The position numbers and the translations under genes were made by a program. 64,000 nt of DNA, from assembly GCA_963806685.1 (NCBI GenBank), contig CAWDZB010000017.1, positions 1 to 64,000 on the forward strand, in the 5' to 3' direction. This DNA comes from DDH964 sp963806685 (GTDB taxonomy: Bacteria > Desulfobacterota > Desulfuromonadia > Desulfuromonadales > DDH964). Shown in pieces: positions 52,855-62,866 of this stretch (position 1 is its first letter; each line of letters begins with the position of its first letter). The notes under the pieces were generated by a model, which was not told where the DNA came from, made no database searches, and saw only the letters and a list, made by a program, of their open reading frames with translations.

Positions 52855-54522
52855 TTTTAAGCCCCGTCGATCCCGAAGGATCAGGCCTAAAACAACAATA
52901 AAAAATATCAAACTGATAATCTCACCGAGACATTCTTCCCGACCGGTCTCAAGATCAACCAGAACCCTGTGTTCCCCCGCAGGAACCGAAATGCCGATCA
53001 ACCCGTCGGTCGCAGGGTCAAGGGGGAGGGATGTGGAATCCCCGCGCAGCCTTGCTGTCCAGCCAGGATAATAAAATTGGCTCACCAAAAGTTTCAATCC
53101 ACTCGCGCCTTGGGTGGTCAGTTCGATATGCCCTGGTTCCCAGGTGACTACTTCAGCATGGCCCTTCCCTGCAAGAACCTCCACCTTGTCCACAACTCGA
53201 TCCAATTTACCCTCTGCCACGTCCGCCACCACCCCCCCAGGAACCCATCGCGGGAGATATTCAGGAACCCCTTCGCCGACTTCAAATCCCTTGATAATTT
53301 CTCTTTGCGCTGCAGGTTCGATCCCCTCCGCAACCTTGTCGTAGGCCAGTTTTCCTGTGCCTATCACCTGGCCCCAGACCAGCGCACAGAGAACAATAAA
53401 GATCATTCGCCGACGCGAGTTCTGCAAAAGGTTAGAAGATGATAACCCGGCAGCAAATAGGGCCACGGTTGCGACCGACAATGTCACATTGAAACGCCAG
53501 GGGAATTGAATTTTTTGCAGGAATGGGAAAATCTGCCATACCGAATTGGAAATGCTGAACATCATGAAAACACTTGCGAATGCAACAAAAACCCAGAATG
53601 TATTTTCTTTCTTATTTTTCTCATCACAGGCTAATTTAGTCGTTACGAAAGACAAAATAGCAGTTATTGCAAGCATTACCGTTATCCAGGAAACATAATT
53701 CCAAAAACCTCTAAAAACAACGGGCTGTAATAATTGCCCCGAAAACAAAAATCCGTTTTCGTAGTAATACCTCCCTTGCGTCATAACGAATGAGGATATA
53801 TTCGCTTGATTCACAATTGCTGGAATTAGATAGAAGGCGGATAGGCCTAACCCCAAAATCATGCCGTAAAAGACCCGAAAAGGAATTCTCGCATTTTTCT
53901 CCCTCCATACGACTACCGAGGCATAAATCGGTGGAATCGGAGAAAATATCAAGGCGGAAGGAACATGTGTCACAATCAAAAGAAAATATGCCAATCCGAA
54001 TTTCAATACAGCGAATTTCTCATTTACAACAATTTTTCTTGTGAAAAAAAGAATCAGCGGAATCCAGACAAAAGCCCAAAACTCCGCAAAAGCAAAACGA
54101 TAATAAAGGTCAACAGCCAAATGATACGGCAATACCATGTAAAACAGAGCCGCACAAAAAGCCGAATTTTTATCGACGATATCTCGGAGCCAAATATAAG
54201 CACTAACCCCTGACGCGATTAAAGCCAGGGAAAAACCAAAGCCCAAAACCATCCATCCAAAAGGGTCAGCAGAAAACAGGGGCTTCAAAAGGCTGATTAG
54301 ATAATACGGAAGGGGGCCGTAAAAGAAAAAAACGGGGCTCCCCCTCCCTCCATTCATATCGACCAGCCATCTTGGATAAAAATCGCCCGCCCAGAATTGT
54401 TTGGCAAAATGATTGCTCCAGTTAAGATGGGTTATCACATCATGAGCAACGAAAAAACCTGATAAAAATACAGGTATCGTTAATGCCAAACCTATAAATA
54501 TAAAAATTAATTTTCGAGACAT
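52834..54522 (-). CDS. Multi-pass membrane protein, PTPS-related/GT-C-like family
   Basis: The 562-aa protein has about 11 membrane helices and a C-terminal beta-rich periplasmic domain (about 430-540). The first loop contains AHDVITHLNWSNHFAKQFWAGDFYPRW, and GRGSPVFFFYGPLPYYLISLL comes next. This layout matches the 6-pyruvoyl-tetrahydropterin-synthase-related membrane proteins, which are thought to be lipid-linked sugar transferases despite the name. Substrate unknown. It is AT-richer than the Tad genes, as are its neighbours. Confidence 0.65.
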   Translation of the reverse strand: MSRKLIFIFIGLALTIPVFLSGFFVAHDVITHLNWSNHFAKQFWAGDFYPRWLVDMNGGRGSPVFFFYGPLPYYLISLLKPLFSADPFGWMVLGFGFSLALIASGVSAYIWLRDIVDKNSAFCAALFYMVLPYHLAVDLYYRFAFAEFWAFVWIPLILFFTRKIVVNEKFAVLKFGLAYFLLIVTHVPSALIFSPIPPIYASVVVWREKNARIPFRVFYGMILGLGLSAFYLIPAIVNQANISSFVMTQGRYYYENGFLFSGQLLQPVVFRGFWNYVSWITVMLAITAILSFVTTKLACDEKNKKENTFWVFVAFASVFMMFSISNSVWQIFPFLQKIQFPWRFNVTLSVATVALFAAGLSSSNLLQNSRRRMIFIVLCALVWGQVIGTGKLAYDKVAEGIEPAAQREIIKGFEVGEGVPEYLPRWVPGGVVADVAEGKLDRVVDKVEVLAGKGHAEVVTWEPGHIELTTQGASGLKLLVSQFYYPGWTARLRGDSTSLPLDPATDGLIGISVPAGEHRVLVDLETGREECLGEIISLIFFIVVLGLILRDRRGLKLLPPGQ

Positions 54523-54557
54523 TTTATTTTTTTGTGACTTTCTTCAGGCCATATTCA

Positions 54558-56525
54558 ATGTTCGTTGAATTCAGGTCCAAATTTAAATTTAAAAAAAATA
54601 TTGTTTTTTTATTTATTATTTTCCACATTGTTTTTTCACTATTTTTAAATCCATCGGGCCATTTTTCAGGTGACGAAGGCGTGTATCATCTGATGGCTCG
54701 AAGTTTTTCGACAACAGGAACCCTTGATGTCTGGAACGGGTTCCAGGAATTCCCATCACCCGAGCTGGCTCTTTGGAATATTCGCGGGAACGAGGGCCAC
54801 CTTGTCCCCCCCTACCCCTATCTCTATCCGGTCCTGGCTTTCCCCTTCTACAAACTGGCTGGCCTCCGGGGCTTGTTCATCTTGAACGCAATCGCTTTTC
54901 TTGGAGTAATTTGGCTTTGCTATTTGTTGGCTCGCAAACTTTTCCAAGATCGCGATATGGCCCAAAAGGCCTGCTCGATATTTATCCTGGCAACTTACGC
55001 CTGGGAATATTCCCAAGGGGTCTGGCCACATGCCCTTACCATCCTTTTTACAACCGGCGCCGTTTACCTTGCGCTTGAAGCCATCCATGAAACCAATTCA
55101 GGGAGGTCGTCCGCCTTGGCCTTCGGAGCAGGATTGGCAGCAGGGTTCGGCGCCGGTGTGCGCCTGGACGCCATCCTGGTTTTTCCTGCCCTGGCCCTTC
55201 CCTTCCTGTTCGCCAGACCCTCCAGGCCTATTCAGCTTCTAGCCACCTGTGTCGGAATTCTCCCCGGGTTGATCATCCTGGCCATCACAAACCATCTTAA
55301 ATTCGGTGTCGTTTCTCCTTTTTCTTACGGAAGTGCGGGCGGACCAACCGCTGGACTCACCCCCTATCTCCCCCTATTGGAAATGGGCACTTCCGCCGTA
55401 GTGGGGCTTTGGGCATTGACCCGAATCCCGGATTCCAAATTGCCGCGGAATAGCAAGATTGCCATCGCGGTAATTGTAGTGTTACTCGGGAGCTTTTTCT
55501 TCGCCCCCTTGCAACAATTCATCTCCAGATTGTTTTTGGGAGCTTACCAGTTGACCGTCGACTTACGTGCTGGGAACATCAGCTTCGTCGGATGGGGTTC
55601 GCACACCCGGACTGCGGATGGGGCCATCGTTTATTTCGACACTCTTAAAAAATCCCTGCTTCAGAGCTGCCCCTACTTGACGGTGCTTCTTTTGCCTTTG
55701 GTAAACATAAAAAACCAAAAAGAAGCTCCTATTGGCCTGGGATGTCTCTACCTGGTACTTCTTATTTATATTGGAACGTTTTCTTTCTTCGCATGGCATG
55801 GTGGGTTGAGCTTCAACATGAGATATTTTCTTCCCATCCTTCCATTCACCTCGATCCTCACGGCATATGCCTGGAAAGAACTTACTTGCAAACTCAATAG
55901 GGACTGGATTAAATCCTCCACAATAGGCGGTTTTATTATTTACATTGTTTTTCTTTCGTTTTTATTATTCAGCATCAAATACCACCTTGAAATCCAAAAA
56001 CAAGAGGGATTTTACCTTACCTTGCCCCTTTTGCTAGCCTTATCGTTGTTTTTTATGACAACAATATATTTAGCCATGGGGAAAAAGGGTGGTAACGTCG
56101 CAAGGGGCATAACAACCATTTTATTGGTGACTAGTCTCGTCTGGTCCGGGCTGGTCGCTTTCTGTTACGATTTTCCCCGAGTTTTTGCGATACGTTCAAC
56201 ATTCGCAAAGGTATCTCAGGAGGTTTTTCCGGTAGTGGCTCCCGATTCTATCCTGTTTGCCGATTTTCCCGATCCACTTTTGGGTTTATTCGAAAAAGAT
56301 CGGTTGCGGCTGGCCGTTCCGAGTTACGACAACTTTAAAGATTTCCGTCCGCTAATCGACTTTCACCTCGATGCAGGCCGGTCGGTTTATGCATCTTTCT
56401 CTCCCGAAACCTGGCAGCTCCTTCATGCAAGAGGGCTGCTCAAGTCATTGGAGGTTCTACCGATTCTGAAGCATAGATATGGGCAATTGGCTCAGATCAT
56501 CAAATCACCACTAGCCAAGAATTAA
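54558..56525 (+). CDS. GT-C type membrane glycosyltransferase (GT39-like), copy 1
   Basis: The protein (about 655 aa) has an N-terminal hydrophobic helix, a loop with FSGDEGVYHLMARSF (Asp-Glu pair as in GT39/ArnT enzymes), PYPYLYPVLAFPFYKLAGL, about 12 membrane helices, and a C-terminal soluble part of about 110 residues. GT39-like proteins move sugars from polyprenyl donors. It is paralogous to the gene at 58973-60988. A GTG at 54534 is an alternative start; no ribosome site is visible for either. A decayed copy of its C-terminus lies downstream. Confidence 0.75.
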   Translation: MFVEFRSKFKFKKNIVFLFIIFHIVFSLFLNPSGHFSGDEGVYHLMARSFSTTGTLDVWNGFQEFPSPELALWNIRGNEGHLVPPYPYLYPVLAFPFYKLAGLRGLFILNAIAFLGVIWLCYLLARKLFQDRDMAQKACSIFILATYAWEYSQGVWPHALTILFTTGAVYLALEAIHETNSGRSSALAFGAGLAAGFGAGVRLDAILVFPALALPFLFARPSRPIQLLATCVGILPGLIILAITNHLKFGVVSPFSYGSAGGPTAGLTPYLPLLEMGTSAVVGLWALTRIPDSKLPRNSKIAIAVIVVLLGSFFFAPLQQFISRLFLGAYQLTVDLRAGNISFVGWGSHTRTADGAIVYFDTLKKSLLQSCPYLTVLLLPLVNIKNQKEAPIGLGCLYLVLLIYIGTFSFFAWHGGLSFNMRYFLPILPFTSILTAYAWKELTCKLNRDWIKSSTIGGFIIYIVFLSFLLFSIKYHLEIQKQEGFYLTLPLLLALSLFFMTTIYLAMGKKGGNVARGITTILLVTSLVWSGLVAFCYDFPRVFAIRSTFAKVSQEVFPVVAPDSILFADFPDPLLGLFEKDRLRLAVPSYDNFKDFRPLIDFHLDAGRSVYASFSPETWQLLHARGLLKSLEVLPILKHRYGQLAQIIKSPLAKN

Positions 56526-56530
56526 ATTTT

Positions 56531-56628
56531 TGTTGTATTTTATGACAATAATATATTTAGAAATGTTAGAAAAGGCCGGTAACGTAGTTAGTGCCATAAC
56601 AAACATTTCGTTAGCGACAAGTTTCCTC
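56531..56628 (+). pseudogene. Decayed duplicate of the GT39-like gene, left part
   Basis: This segment aligns without gaps to about 56043-56147 inside the intact gene: ATATATTTAG, GGTAACGT and CATAACAA are shared in order. It carries many substitutions and no usable frame. It ends abruptly at 56628; the matching continuation resumes at 58593. Confidence 0.75.
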
Positions 56629-56921
56629 AACAGACCTAGCAACAGAATCGATTGTGAAGATATCTTCGTAGAATAACATCAGAGGTATCGATTGGCTATC
56701 TAGCTGATCAAGGTTGAAAAGGCAAAGAGTATCAGTGATTTCCCAAAGATAAGGTAACACCAATAAAAACAATTTCGTAAAATTGCCATCTTGCCAGATA
56801 ATTGGTTAATGCTTTGCTTTTTTGCACTGCTAGAACATTTTTAATCCCCGATTAATGAAATGAAATTAGTCCTACCTATCCTGTTTATTTCGGGAATACC
56901 CTACTTATTTTGAAAATTTAT
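56629..56921 (+). other. AT-rich intergenic part of the inserted segment
   Basis: About 290 bp of AT-rich sequence between the broken duplicate and the low-GC gene. I see no gene, no clear promoter and no terminal repeats of an insertion sequence. Confidence 0.4.
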
Positions 56922-58583
56922 ATGTTTTTAAGAAAAATAAAATCATACTTGTCTACGTTGTTTGACGTGCCACTTTCGCTAAAGCTATTTATAGCCGGCA
57001 TGTTAATCACGAATTTTTTTACAATATTCTACGGCTTTCCGCAGTTACTAGATCCTGATGAATCCATTTTTGTTAATGGAGCTTTTAGTATTTTGGCACC
57101 ACCATATGGCGACCCAGGATGGTACGGGGCTCCAGCCAGTAGCATCATGGATTTAATGTCACTCTTTTTTGGATTTTATCTTGGGTTACAGAAAATATTT
57201 TGCAGTCCGTCAAAGTTTTTGGTTTTGCTCTATCACAATTTTTATCAATTTGTTTGGATTGGACGATTTATTGATATTGCAATCTATACCTTTGCTATTA
57301 TGGTTTTTTATAAATTTACACGCCGTTTACTAGAGGAGCGAGGCGCACTTTTCGCCGCTTTATCATTCGGATTATCGCCATTGATATTACATTATGCGCA
57401 ACTTGTTCGCATGGAAATGTTAATGATCCTGGCCTTAATTTATGTGCTGCATTTTGCCACGGATATTGCGGACGGAAAGGGACAGCCCGCCTATATTATG
57501 TCCGGAATTGCTTTGGGGGTTGGTGTGATTAGCAAATATCCGGCCGTTGTTGCATTTCTTGTTATTATAGCTGCAGCTTTTTATGACACGCGTCATAACT
57601 GTCACAAATGGCCAACAGTTTTAAAAAACTTATGTATTTCCGGAACAGTTAGTTTGTTGACTGCTTTTGTTTTTGCACCTTATTTGTTCTTAAATTTTCC
57701 GAATGTTATTAGAGATGTTATAATTGAGGCACGTTCTGAGCATTTAAGCCACAGTGATATGGGTTTTTTTAATCATTTTTTATATTATATTGCATATGGC
57801 CTGCCAGAAATAACTACTTGGCCTGTTTATCTTGTATGTGTTGCTGGTTTTTTTACATTTATTGTCGGCTATATAAAGAAAAGAAATAAATATTCTTTTG
57901 GCATAACAGCGTTAATTATATTTTCATTTGGTTTTTTGTTATTTATAAGTTCGTTATCCTTGCATTGGACACGCTGGGCATTGCCATTGGCTTTATTTGT
58001 CTGCTTCTTTTCCGGATATGCGTTTTCTTGGATAATTTATTTTTTTCAGAACAGGAACATTGAAGTAGTGCGATCGAAATTAACAGTAATTATGATTATC
58101 ATTCTTTCAGTTCCTTTTTATCAAAGCGCAAAAAACGATGTTTTGAAAATTTTGCGAAGAGACACGCGCATTGAGGCTTATAACTGGATTTATCAGAATA
58201 TACCTAAAGGAGCGACTTTAGCTTTGGAGACGTATACGCCGCAAGTAAGTAAACATGATTACAAAATTTTTCTTCCTTCTCGAGAAATGGGATTACGCCC
58301 TTTGGATGAGCATGATCTGAACATAAGACCCGGTCCTCTTGTTGGGAGTTTTGGATTTGGCTTGGCAGGAAAACCTTTAGATGAATATCTAACGCCCAAC
58401 ATCGATTACATTATTACAAGCAATATTCGCGATCGCCTTGAAAAGGAGGGCGATAAATATCGGGAAGATGCAAGTGTTTATAAATATATAGACCATAATT
58501 ATGACCTTGTTAAAAGTTTCACTCAAAATACTTTTATGATAGGTAATGACGTTCATATTTATAAAAGATCCGATAGTTTGTAG
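56922..58583 (+). CDS. Low-GC GT-C type membrane glycosyltransferase
   Basis: The 553-aa protein has about 11-12 membrane helices. Its first loop has LLDPDESIFVNGAF (Asp-Glu pair), followed by the ArnT/GT39-like middle (LVRMEMLMILALIYVLHFATDIADGKG). A soluble C-terminal segment follows (about 410-553, with IYQNIPKGATLALETY). Base composition is much lower in GC than the rest of the window, and codon use is AT-rich, pointing to recent transfer. It is not a close paralogue of the genes on either side. The ATG at 56922 is chosen; a TTG at 56910 is possible. It lies within a split pseudogene. Confidence 0.72.
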   Translation: MFLRKIKSYLSTLFDVPLSLKLFIAGMLITNFFTIFYGFPQLLDPDESIFVNGAFSILAPPYGDPGWYGAPASSIMDLMSLFFGFYLGLQKIFCSPSKFLVLLYHNFYQFVWIGRFIDIAIYTFAIMVFYKFTRRLLEERGALFAALSFGLSPLILHYAQLVRMEMLMILALIYVLHFATDIADGKGQPAYIMSGIALGVGVISKYPAVVAFLVIIAAAFYDTRHNCHKWPTVLKNLCISGTVSLLTAFVFAPYLFLNFPNVIRDVIIEARSEHLSHSDMGFFNHFLYYIAYGLPEITTWPVYLVCVAGFFTFIVGYIKKRNKYSFGITALIIFSFGFLLFISSLSLHWTRWALPLALFVCFFSGYAFSWIIYFFQNRNIEVVRSKLTVIMIIILSVPFYQSAKNDVLKILRRDTRIEAYNWIYQNIPKGATLALETYTPQVSKHDYKIFLPSREMGLRPLDEHDLNIRPGPLVGSFGFGLAGKPLDEYLTPNIDYIITSNIRDRLEKEGDKYREDASVYKYIDHNYDLVKSFTQNTFMIGNDVHIYKRSDSL

Positions 58584-58592
58584 TGTGCATTC

Positions 58593-58938
58593 TTGGCTGG
58601 TCGCTTTCTGTTACGACTTTCCCCGAGACTTTACGATACCATCAACATTCGCAAAGTTATCTCAGGAGGTTTTTTTGATAGTGTCTTCCGAATCTATCCC
58701 GTTTGAAAAAGATCGATTGCGGCCGACCGTTCCGAGTTGCGACAATTTTAATGAATTCCGTCCACTGATTGATTTTAACCTCGATGCAGGGCGGTCGATT
58801 TATGCGTCTTTCTCTCCTGAATCCTGGCAGCGCGTTCATGCAAGAGGGCTGCTCAAGTTATGGTACGTTTTACCGGTTCTGAAGCATAAATATGGGGAAT
58901 TTTCTCAGATCATCAATTCACCAGAAGGCGGGAACTAA
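58593..58938 (+). pseudogene. Decayed duplicate of the GT39-like gene, right part
   Basis: Reading in frame, this segment gives LVAFCYDFPRDFTIPSTFAK, LRPTVPSCDNFNEFRPLIDF and ARGLLKLWYVLPVLKHKYGE, close to the C-terminus of the gene ending at 56525. It has a short internal deletion (the ADFPDPLLGL segment is missing) and no start of its own, so it is a truncated remnant. Confidence 0.8.
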
Positions 58939-58972
58939 ATATCCTTTTGGGGGGAATAGCCATCTCTAAACA

Positions 58973-60988
58973 ATGCCTCAACTTTCATCTATGCGCACCA
59001 AACAACTGGCTACCATGAAAAATCGAATCCAACACAATTCTAAATTGCCCCTCTTGTTCCTGCTCGTTGCCCTCCATATCGTCTATTCGATCTATTTCAG
59101 TCCATCCGGCATTCTCAGCATTGACGAAGGCACCTACCACCAGATGACCCGGAGTTTTACCCAAACCGGAACTTTGGAACTCTGGAACGGTTACCAGGAA
59201 TTCCCATCCCCGGAACTCACTCTATGGAATGCCAGGGTTCATGACGGGCACCTGATGCCTCAATACCCCTATCTCTACCCCCTACTGGCAGCCCCGTTCT
59301 ACCTGGCCTTTGGGTTCAAGGGATTGTTCCTGCTCAACTCCATCTGTTTTCTCGGAATTCTCGGACTATGCTTTGCTTTGGCCAGGAAGTTATTCGACGA
59401 TACCAATCTGGCCCTCAACAGTTGTCTCATTCTGTTCCTGGCAACATATTTCTGGGAATATTCCCAAGGAGCCTGGTCCCACCCTGTCGCCATTCTGTTT
59501 ACAACCGCCGCCTTCTACCTTGCTATCCTGGCCTTCCTTGAGGACAGCCCCCGGAAAGCTACTGCACTGGCCATGGCTTCGGGTCTTGTCGCCGGCCTTG
59601 GCGTTGGTGTTCGGCTTGATTCGATTTTTATTGTGCCTGCCTTGTTGGCTCCCTTCCTCATTGAGGGGCAATGGCGAACCAAAAAATTTGCTGCTCTTTT
59701 ACTCGGAATGATTCCAGGGTTTGCCGTCCTTTCAATCACCAACCATCTGAAGTTCGGCGTCTTTTCCCCTTTTTCCTACGGCAGATCGGCAAACGCCCCC
59801 AAATTGAGTCCCGAATCGTATCTTCCCATCATCGCTGTCGGTGCCGCCGCTGTATTGGGCATCTGGCTGCTGGCACGCCTGCCCCGCCGATTTCTATCAG
59901 GAAAAGGCAAGGTGGCTCTAGGGGCACTCGTTGTAACGGTTGCCTGCTTGTTGTTTCCGCCACTACATCAAACCGTTTCAAGGTGGATCAACGGCATCTA
60001 CCAGTTGGTGGTGGATCTCCGGATTCGCGATCGTGATATCGCGGAAGGGGCCCTCAGTCGCACGTCCGACGGGGCCCTCGTTTATTACGGCCTGGCTCTG
60101 AAAAAATCCCTACTGCAAAGCTGCCCCTACCTGACGGTACTCTTCCTGCCCCTGGCCAAAATAGCAAGGGCGGGCAAAAAGCCTGTCCCGTTGGCAGTCC
60201 TCTATATCCCGCCTCTCGTTTTTATCGCCGTTTTTTCCTATTTTGCCTGGCACGGCGGTCCCGGTTTCAACATGAGATATTTTTTGCCCATACTGCCTTT
60301 CACCTCGATCCTCTGTGCTTACGCCTGGCGGGAACTGACACGGGACCTTGGGCGCCCCTGGCCCCTCGTCTGGCTGATGGTGGCTACGCTGGTCTTCGCT
60401 GGAACCGCCCTGCTACAACTCGCCCCAGACCCATCGTTGGCGTTTGAAGAATCGGTTTATCTCACGCTCCCCCTCCTTCTCGCCCTGATCCTGCTTATTC
60501 TGACAGTATATTTTTCCTGGTTGAAGAAGTCCTCTTCGCCCCTTCTCCAGGGAGGGATCAGCGCGGTACTGATGATGGCATTGGTCTGGTCCGGCATAGT
60601 TGCATTCGCCTATGACTACTCCAGGGGCCACCTGGTCAGGACGACGTTTGCCTCGATCGCAAAGGCTACGGCCGAAGCGATCGAACCCGACTCCATACTT
60701 TTCGTGGACTACCCGGAGCCATTTTTCGGGGTGGAAAAGGAGCGATTGCGGCTGGCCATTCCTGGCCTGGACAAGTTCGAGGACTTTCGTCCCCTGCTTG
60801 ATTTCCACCTTAATGCGGGACGCTCCGTCTACCTTTTTTTCGGAGATGAATTGATGCGGCAGGTTCAGAGCAAAGGACTTCTGGATGGGCTAAACATTGT
60901 TTCCATGCAAAAAAATCAATTTGGGATTTTATATAAAGTGGTCAAGCCTTCGGAAACGACTGTGTTATCGGCTAAATTGAAACTTTAG
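58973..60988 (+). CDS. GT-C type membrane glycosyltransferase (GT39-like), copy 2
   Basis: A 671-aa paralogue of the 54558-56525 gene: the same LSIDEGTYHQMTRSFTQTG loop, PQYPYLYPLLAAPFYLAFG, WHGGPGFNMRYFLPILPFTS and a soluble tail of about 110 residues ending VSMQKNQFGILYKVV. GC content is near that of the Tad genes. Several in-frame ATGs (58973, 58991, 59015) could be the start; I give the first. It is followed 12 bp later by a methyltransferase gene. Confidence 0.75.
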   Translation: MPQLSSMRTKQLATMKNRIQHNSKLPLLFLLVALHIVYSIYFSPSGILSIDEGTYHQMTRSFTQTGTLELWNGYQEFPSPELTLWNARVHDGHLMPQYPYLYPLLAAPFYLAFGFKGLFLLNSICFLGILGLCFALARKLFDDTNLALNSCLILFLATYFWEYSQGAWSHPVAILFTTAAFYLAILAFLEDSPRKATALAMASGLVAGLGVGVRLDSIFIVPALLAPFLIEGQWRTKKFAALLLGMIPGFAVLSITNHLKFGVFSPFSYGRSANAPKLSPESYLPIIAVGAAAVLGIWLLARLPRRFLSGKGKVALGALVVTVACLLFPPLHQTVSRWINGIYQLVVDLRIRDRDIAEGALSRTSDGALVYYGLALKKSLLQSCPYLTVLFLPLAKIARAGKKPVPLAVLYIPPLVFIAVFSYFAWHGGPGFNMRYFLPILPFTSILCAYAWRELTRDLGRPWPLVWLMVATLVFAGTALLQLAPDPSLAFEESVYLTLPLLLALILLILTVYFSWLKKSSSPLLQGGISAVLMMALVWSGIVAFAYDYSRGHLVRTTFASIAKATAEAIEPDSILFVDYPEPFFGVEKERLRLAIPGLDKFEDFRPLLDFHLNAGRSVYLFFGDELMRQVQSKGLLDGLNIVSMQKNQFGILYKVVKPSETTVLSAKLKL

Positions 60989-61000
60989 GGGATTCAGGGA

Positions 61001-61687
61001 ATGAAAATGAACCAGCTAATTAGGAGCATTCCGGTCGTCGGCCCAATCGTTCTCCGTATTTATCGCAAAAGTATCAACACCTTAAAACCCTTCCCGGGTT
61101 CAAATAATTACTGGATGCATAGGTATGAAGCTGGACAAAACTCGGGGGATGGCTCCTACAATCAACTTGCAGAGTTTAAAGCTGAGATAATCAACGAATT
61201 TGTTCAAGAAAATGACATTAAGTCTGTAATTGAATATGGATGCGGAGACGGCAATCAGCTCGGGCTAGCGCGGTATCCCTCATACATAGGATTTGATATA
61301 AGCCCTAAAGCAATATCCAAGTGCAAGGAAAGATTTCCGAAAGGAGACACCAAGACCTTTAAGCTCATGAAAGAATATGACCGCGAAACTGCCGAGTTAA
61401 CTCTATCTTTAGACGTAATTTATCATCTTGTAGAAGATGGCGTTTTCGCGGATTACATGAACAGGCTGTTCGATTCCTCCAATAGCTTTGTCATCATATA
61501 TTCGTCAAATACCGATGAGAACCCGGAGGAGCAGCCTGCACACATAAAGAATCGCGCATTCTCTAAATGGATAAAAGAAAACAAACCAAACTGGAAGCTG
61601 TCAAGACATATTCGAAACAAATATCCATTCACCGGCGACACCAGAACTGGATCATTTGCAGACTTTTTTATCTACAAAAAGGACTGA
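61001..61687 (+). CDS. SAM-dependent methyltransferase
   Basis: A 228-aa class I methyltransferase. The glycine-rich SAM motif is VIEYGCGDGNQLGLARY (about residues 80-96), followed by YIGFDISPKAISKC (the acidic residue that binds the ribose), and LSLDVIYHLVEDG as the post-I/motif-IV region. A likely role is modification of a sugar or lipid in the neighbouring glycan pathway. It starts 12 bp after the GT39-like gene, so it is probably cotranscribed with it. Confidence 0.82.
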   Translation: MKMNQLIRSIPVVGPIVLRIYRKSINTLKPFPGSNNYWMHRYEAGQNSGDGSYNQLAEFKAEIINEFVQENDIKSVIEYGCGDGNQLGLARYPSYIGFDISPKAISKCKERFPKGDTKTFKLMKEYDRETAELTLSLDVIYHLVEDGVFADYMNRLFDSSNSFVIIYSSNTDENPEEQPAHIKNRAFSKWIKENKPNWKLSRHIRNKYPFTGDTRTGSFADFFIYKKD

Positions 61688-61753
61688 TACATATCATCCC
61701 CCTAGGCATCAAGAGCAAAACAATTCGATAACGCAAAAGGGGTTTGTTCATGA

Positions 61754-62731
61754 TCAGGGATTGTTATTATCCGAATCCACATAGGCACTTCTTTCCCGAA
61801 CCAATGCGAGGCCGCCCATCGGCACAGCGATACAACAGAGAGTGACATAGCTTAATACCCTCAAAAGTGCAGAGGCGAGAATTCCCTCGGCCATCCCTAT
61901 TTGCATCTGCTGGCTTATAACGCCGAAAAGAATTTCCTGGACCCCTATGTTTCCTGGCGTGATGCTGACATAACCGCTTAACTTCAAAAAAACATAAAAG
62001 AATACCAATTCGGCAGCGCCGACATGAATACCAATGCTTGAGAAACAAACATAAAACATAGTACAAGCCAAAAGAAAAACCCCCAATCCTGCCAAACTAA
62101 ATCCCGCCATAAACCGCACATCGCGAAGATTTCTTACGGAGACCCGAAGCACTTCACCCAACTTTGATTGCAACCACGCAAGTCTTTGAAATCGAATAGT
62201 AATTAATGGGGAAATTTTTTCGGAAAGAATTGGCAAACAAAAGAAGAGAATTACAAGAAAGGCGATAAGGTGAAGAGCCCTGAATGGACCAACTTGAAGA
62301 TTAGAATTGACATCCCAGATAACTATCAGGGCAAGCAAAAAGCTAAGGCAGGAATCCAGCCAGGAAAAGGTGAAAAAGCTGCCAATATAGTGAGTGTATG
62401 GGACCCCATGAATTCTTTTAAGAGAAATACTTCTGTAGACATTTCCTGAAAGAGGAACAAAATTACTAAGAAATCTCCCGAGAATAAAAATTTTAAACCA
62501 AGGACCAAAGCCGATATTTTTTTCACTGCATTTGTCAAGACAAACCTTGTAATAGTAACCTTGGAGCAACAGATAACATGCACAAAGCAACATTACAATT
62601 ATGGCTTTACTCGGTTTAATTCTTAAAGCAAGCTGTAAATATAGCTCGTTTTTACTGAAATAATGAACAATGAAAATCAGGCTCAAGACCGAGACAATCC
62701 ATTGTACAATTTTTTTCATTTTCTTTTTCAT
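61754..62731 (-). CDS. Flippase-like membrane protein (lysylphosphatidylglycerol synthase TM-region family)
   Basis: The 325-aa protein has about eight membrane helices, with FKIFILGRFLSNFVPLSGNVYRS and the conserved SGYVSITPGNIGVQEILFGV motif near residues 252-271. This family (UPF0104-type) is found with glycosyltransferase genes and is thought to move lipid-linked sugars or lipids. Low GC. The start at 62731 gives a short basic N-terminus; a second ATG four codons later is possible. Confidence 0.75.
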   Translation of the reverse strand: MKKKMKKIVQWIVSVLSLIFIVHYFSKNELYLQLALRIKPSKAIIVMLLCACYLLLQGYYYKVCLDKCSEKNIGFGPWFKIFILGRFLSNFVPLSGNVYRSISLKRIHGVPYTHYIGSFFTFSWLDSCLSFLLALIVIWDVNSNLQVGPFRALHLIAFLVILFFCLPILSEKISPLITIRFQRLAWLQSKLGEVLRVSVRNLRDVRFMAGFSLAGLGVFLLACTMFYVCFSSIGIHVGAAELVFFYVFLKLSGYVSITPGNIGVQEILFGVISQQMQIGMAEGILASALLRVLSYVTLCCIAVPMGGLALVRERSAYVDSDNNNP

Positions 62732-62866
62732 TCAAATTTCTACTCGATAGTTTGATGATCATGACTAATTCAGTCAAACATCATGCTCGACCAGGAAATA
62801 TAAATATCAAAGCCTGCAAATGGATTATTAACAAGTCAATCGAAATCTTATAGTTTTATGGTGTGA

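Noticed and set aside
56629..58592. Insertion sequence or transposon carrying the low-GC gene
   Set aside because: No transposase, terminal inverted repeats or target-site duplication is visible at either junction, so I describe only an insertion of unknown mechanism.
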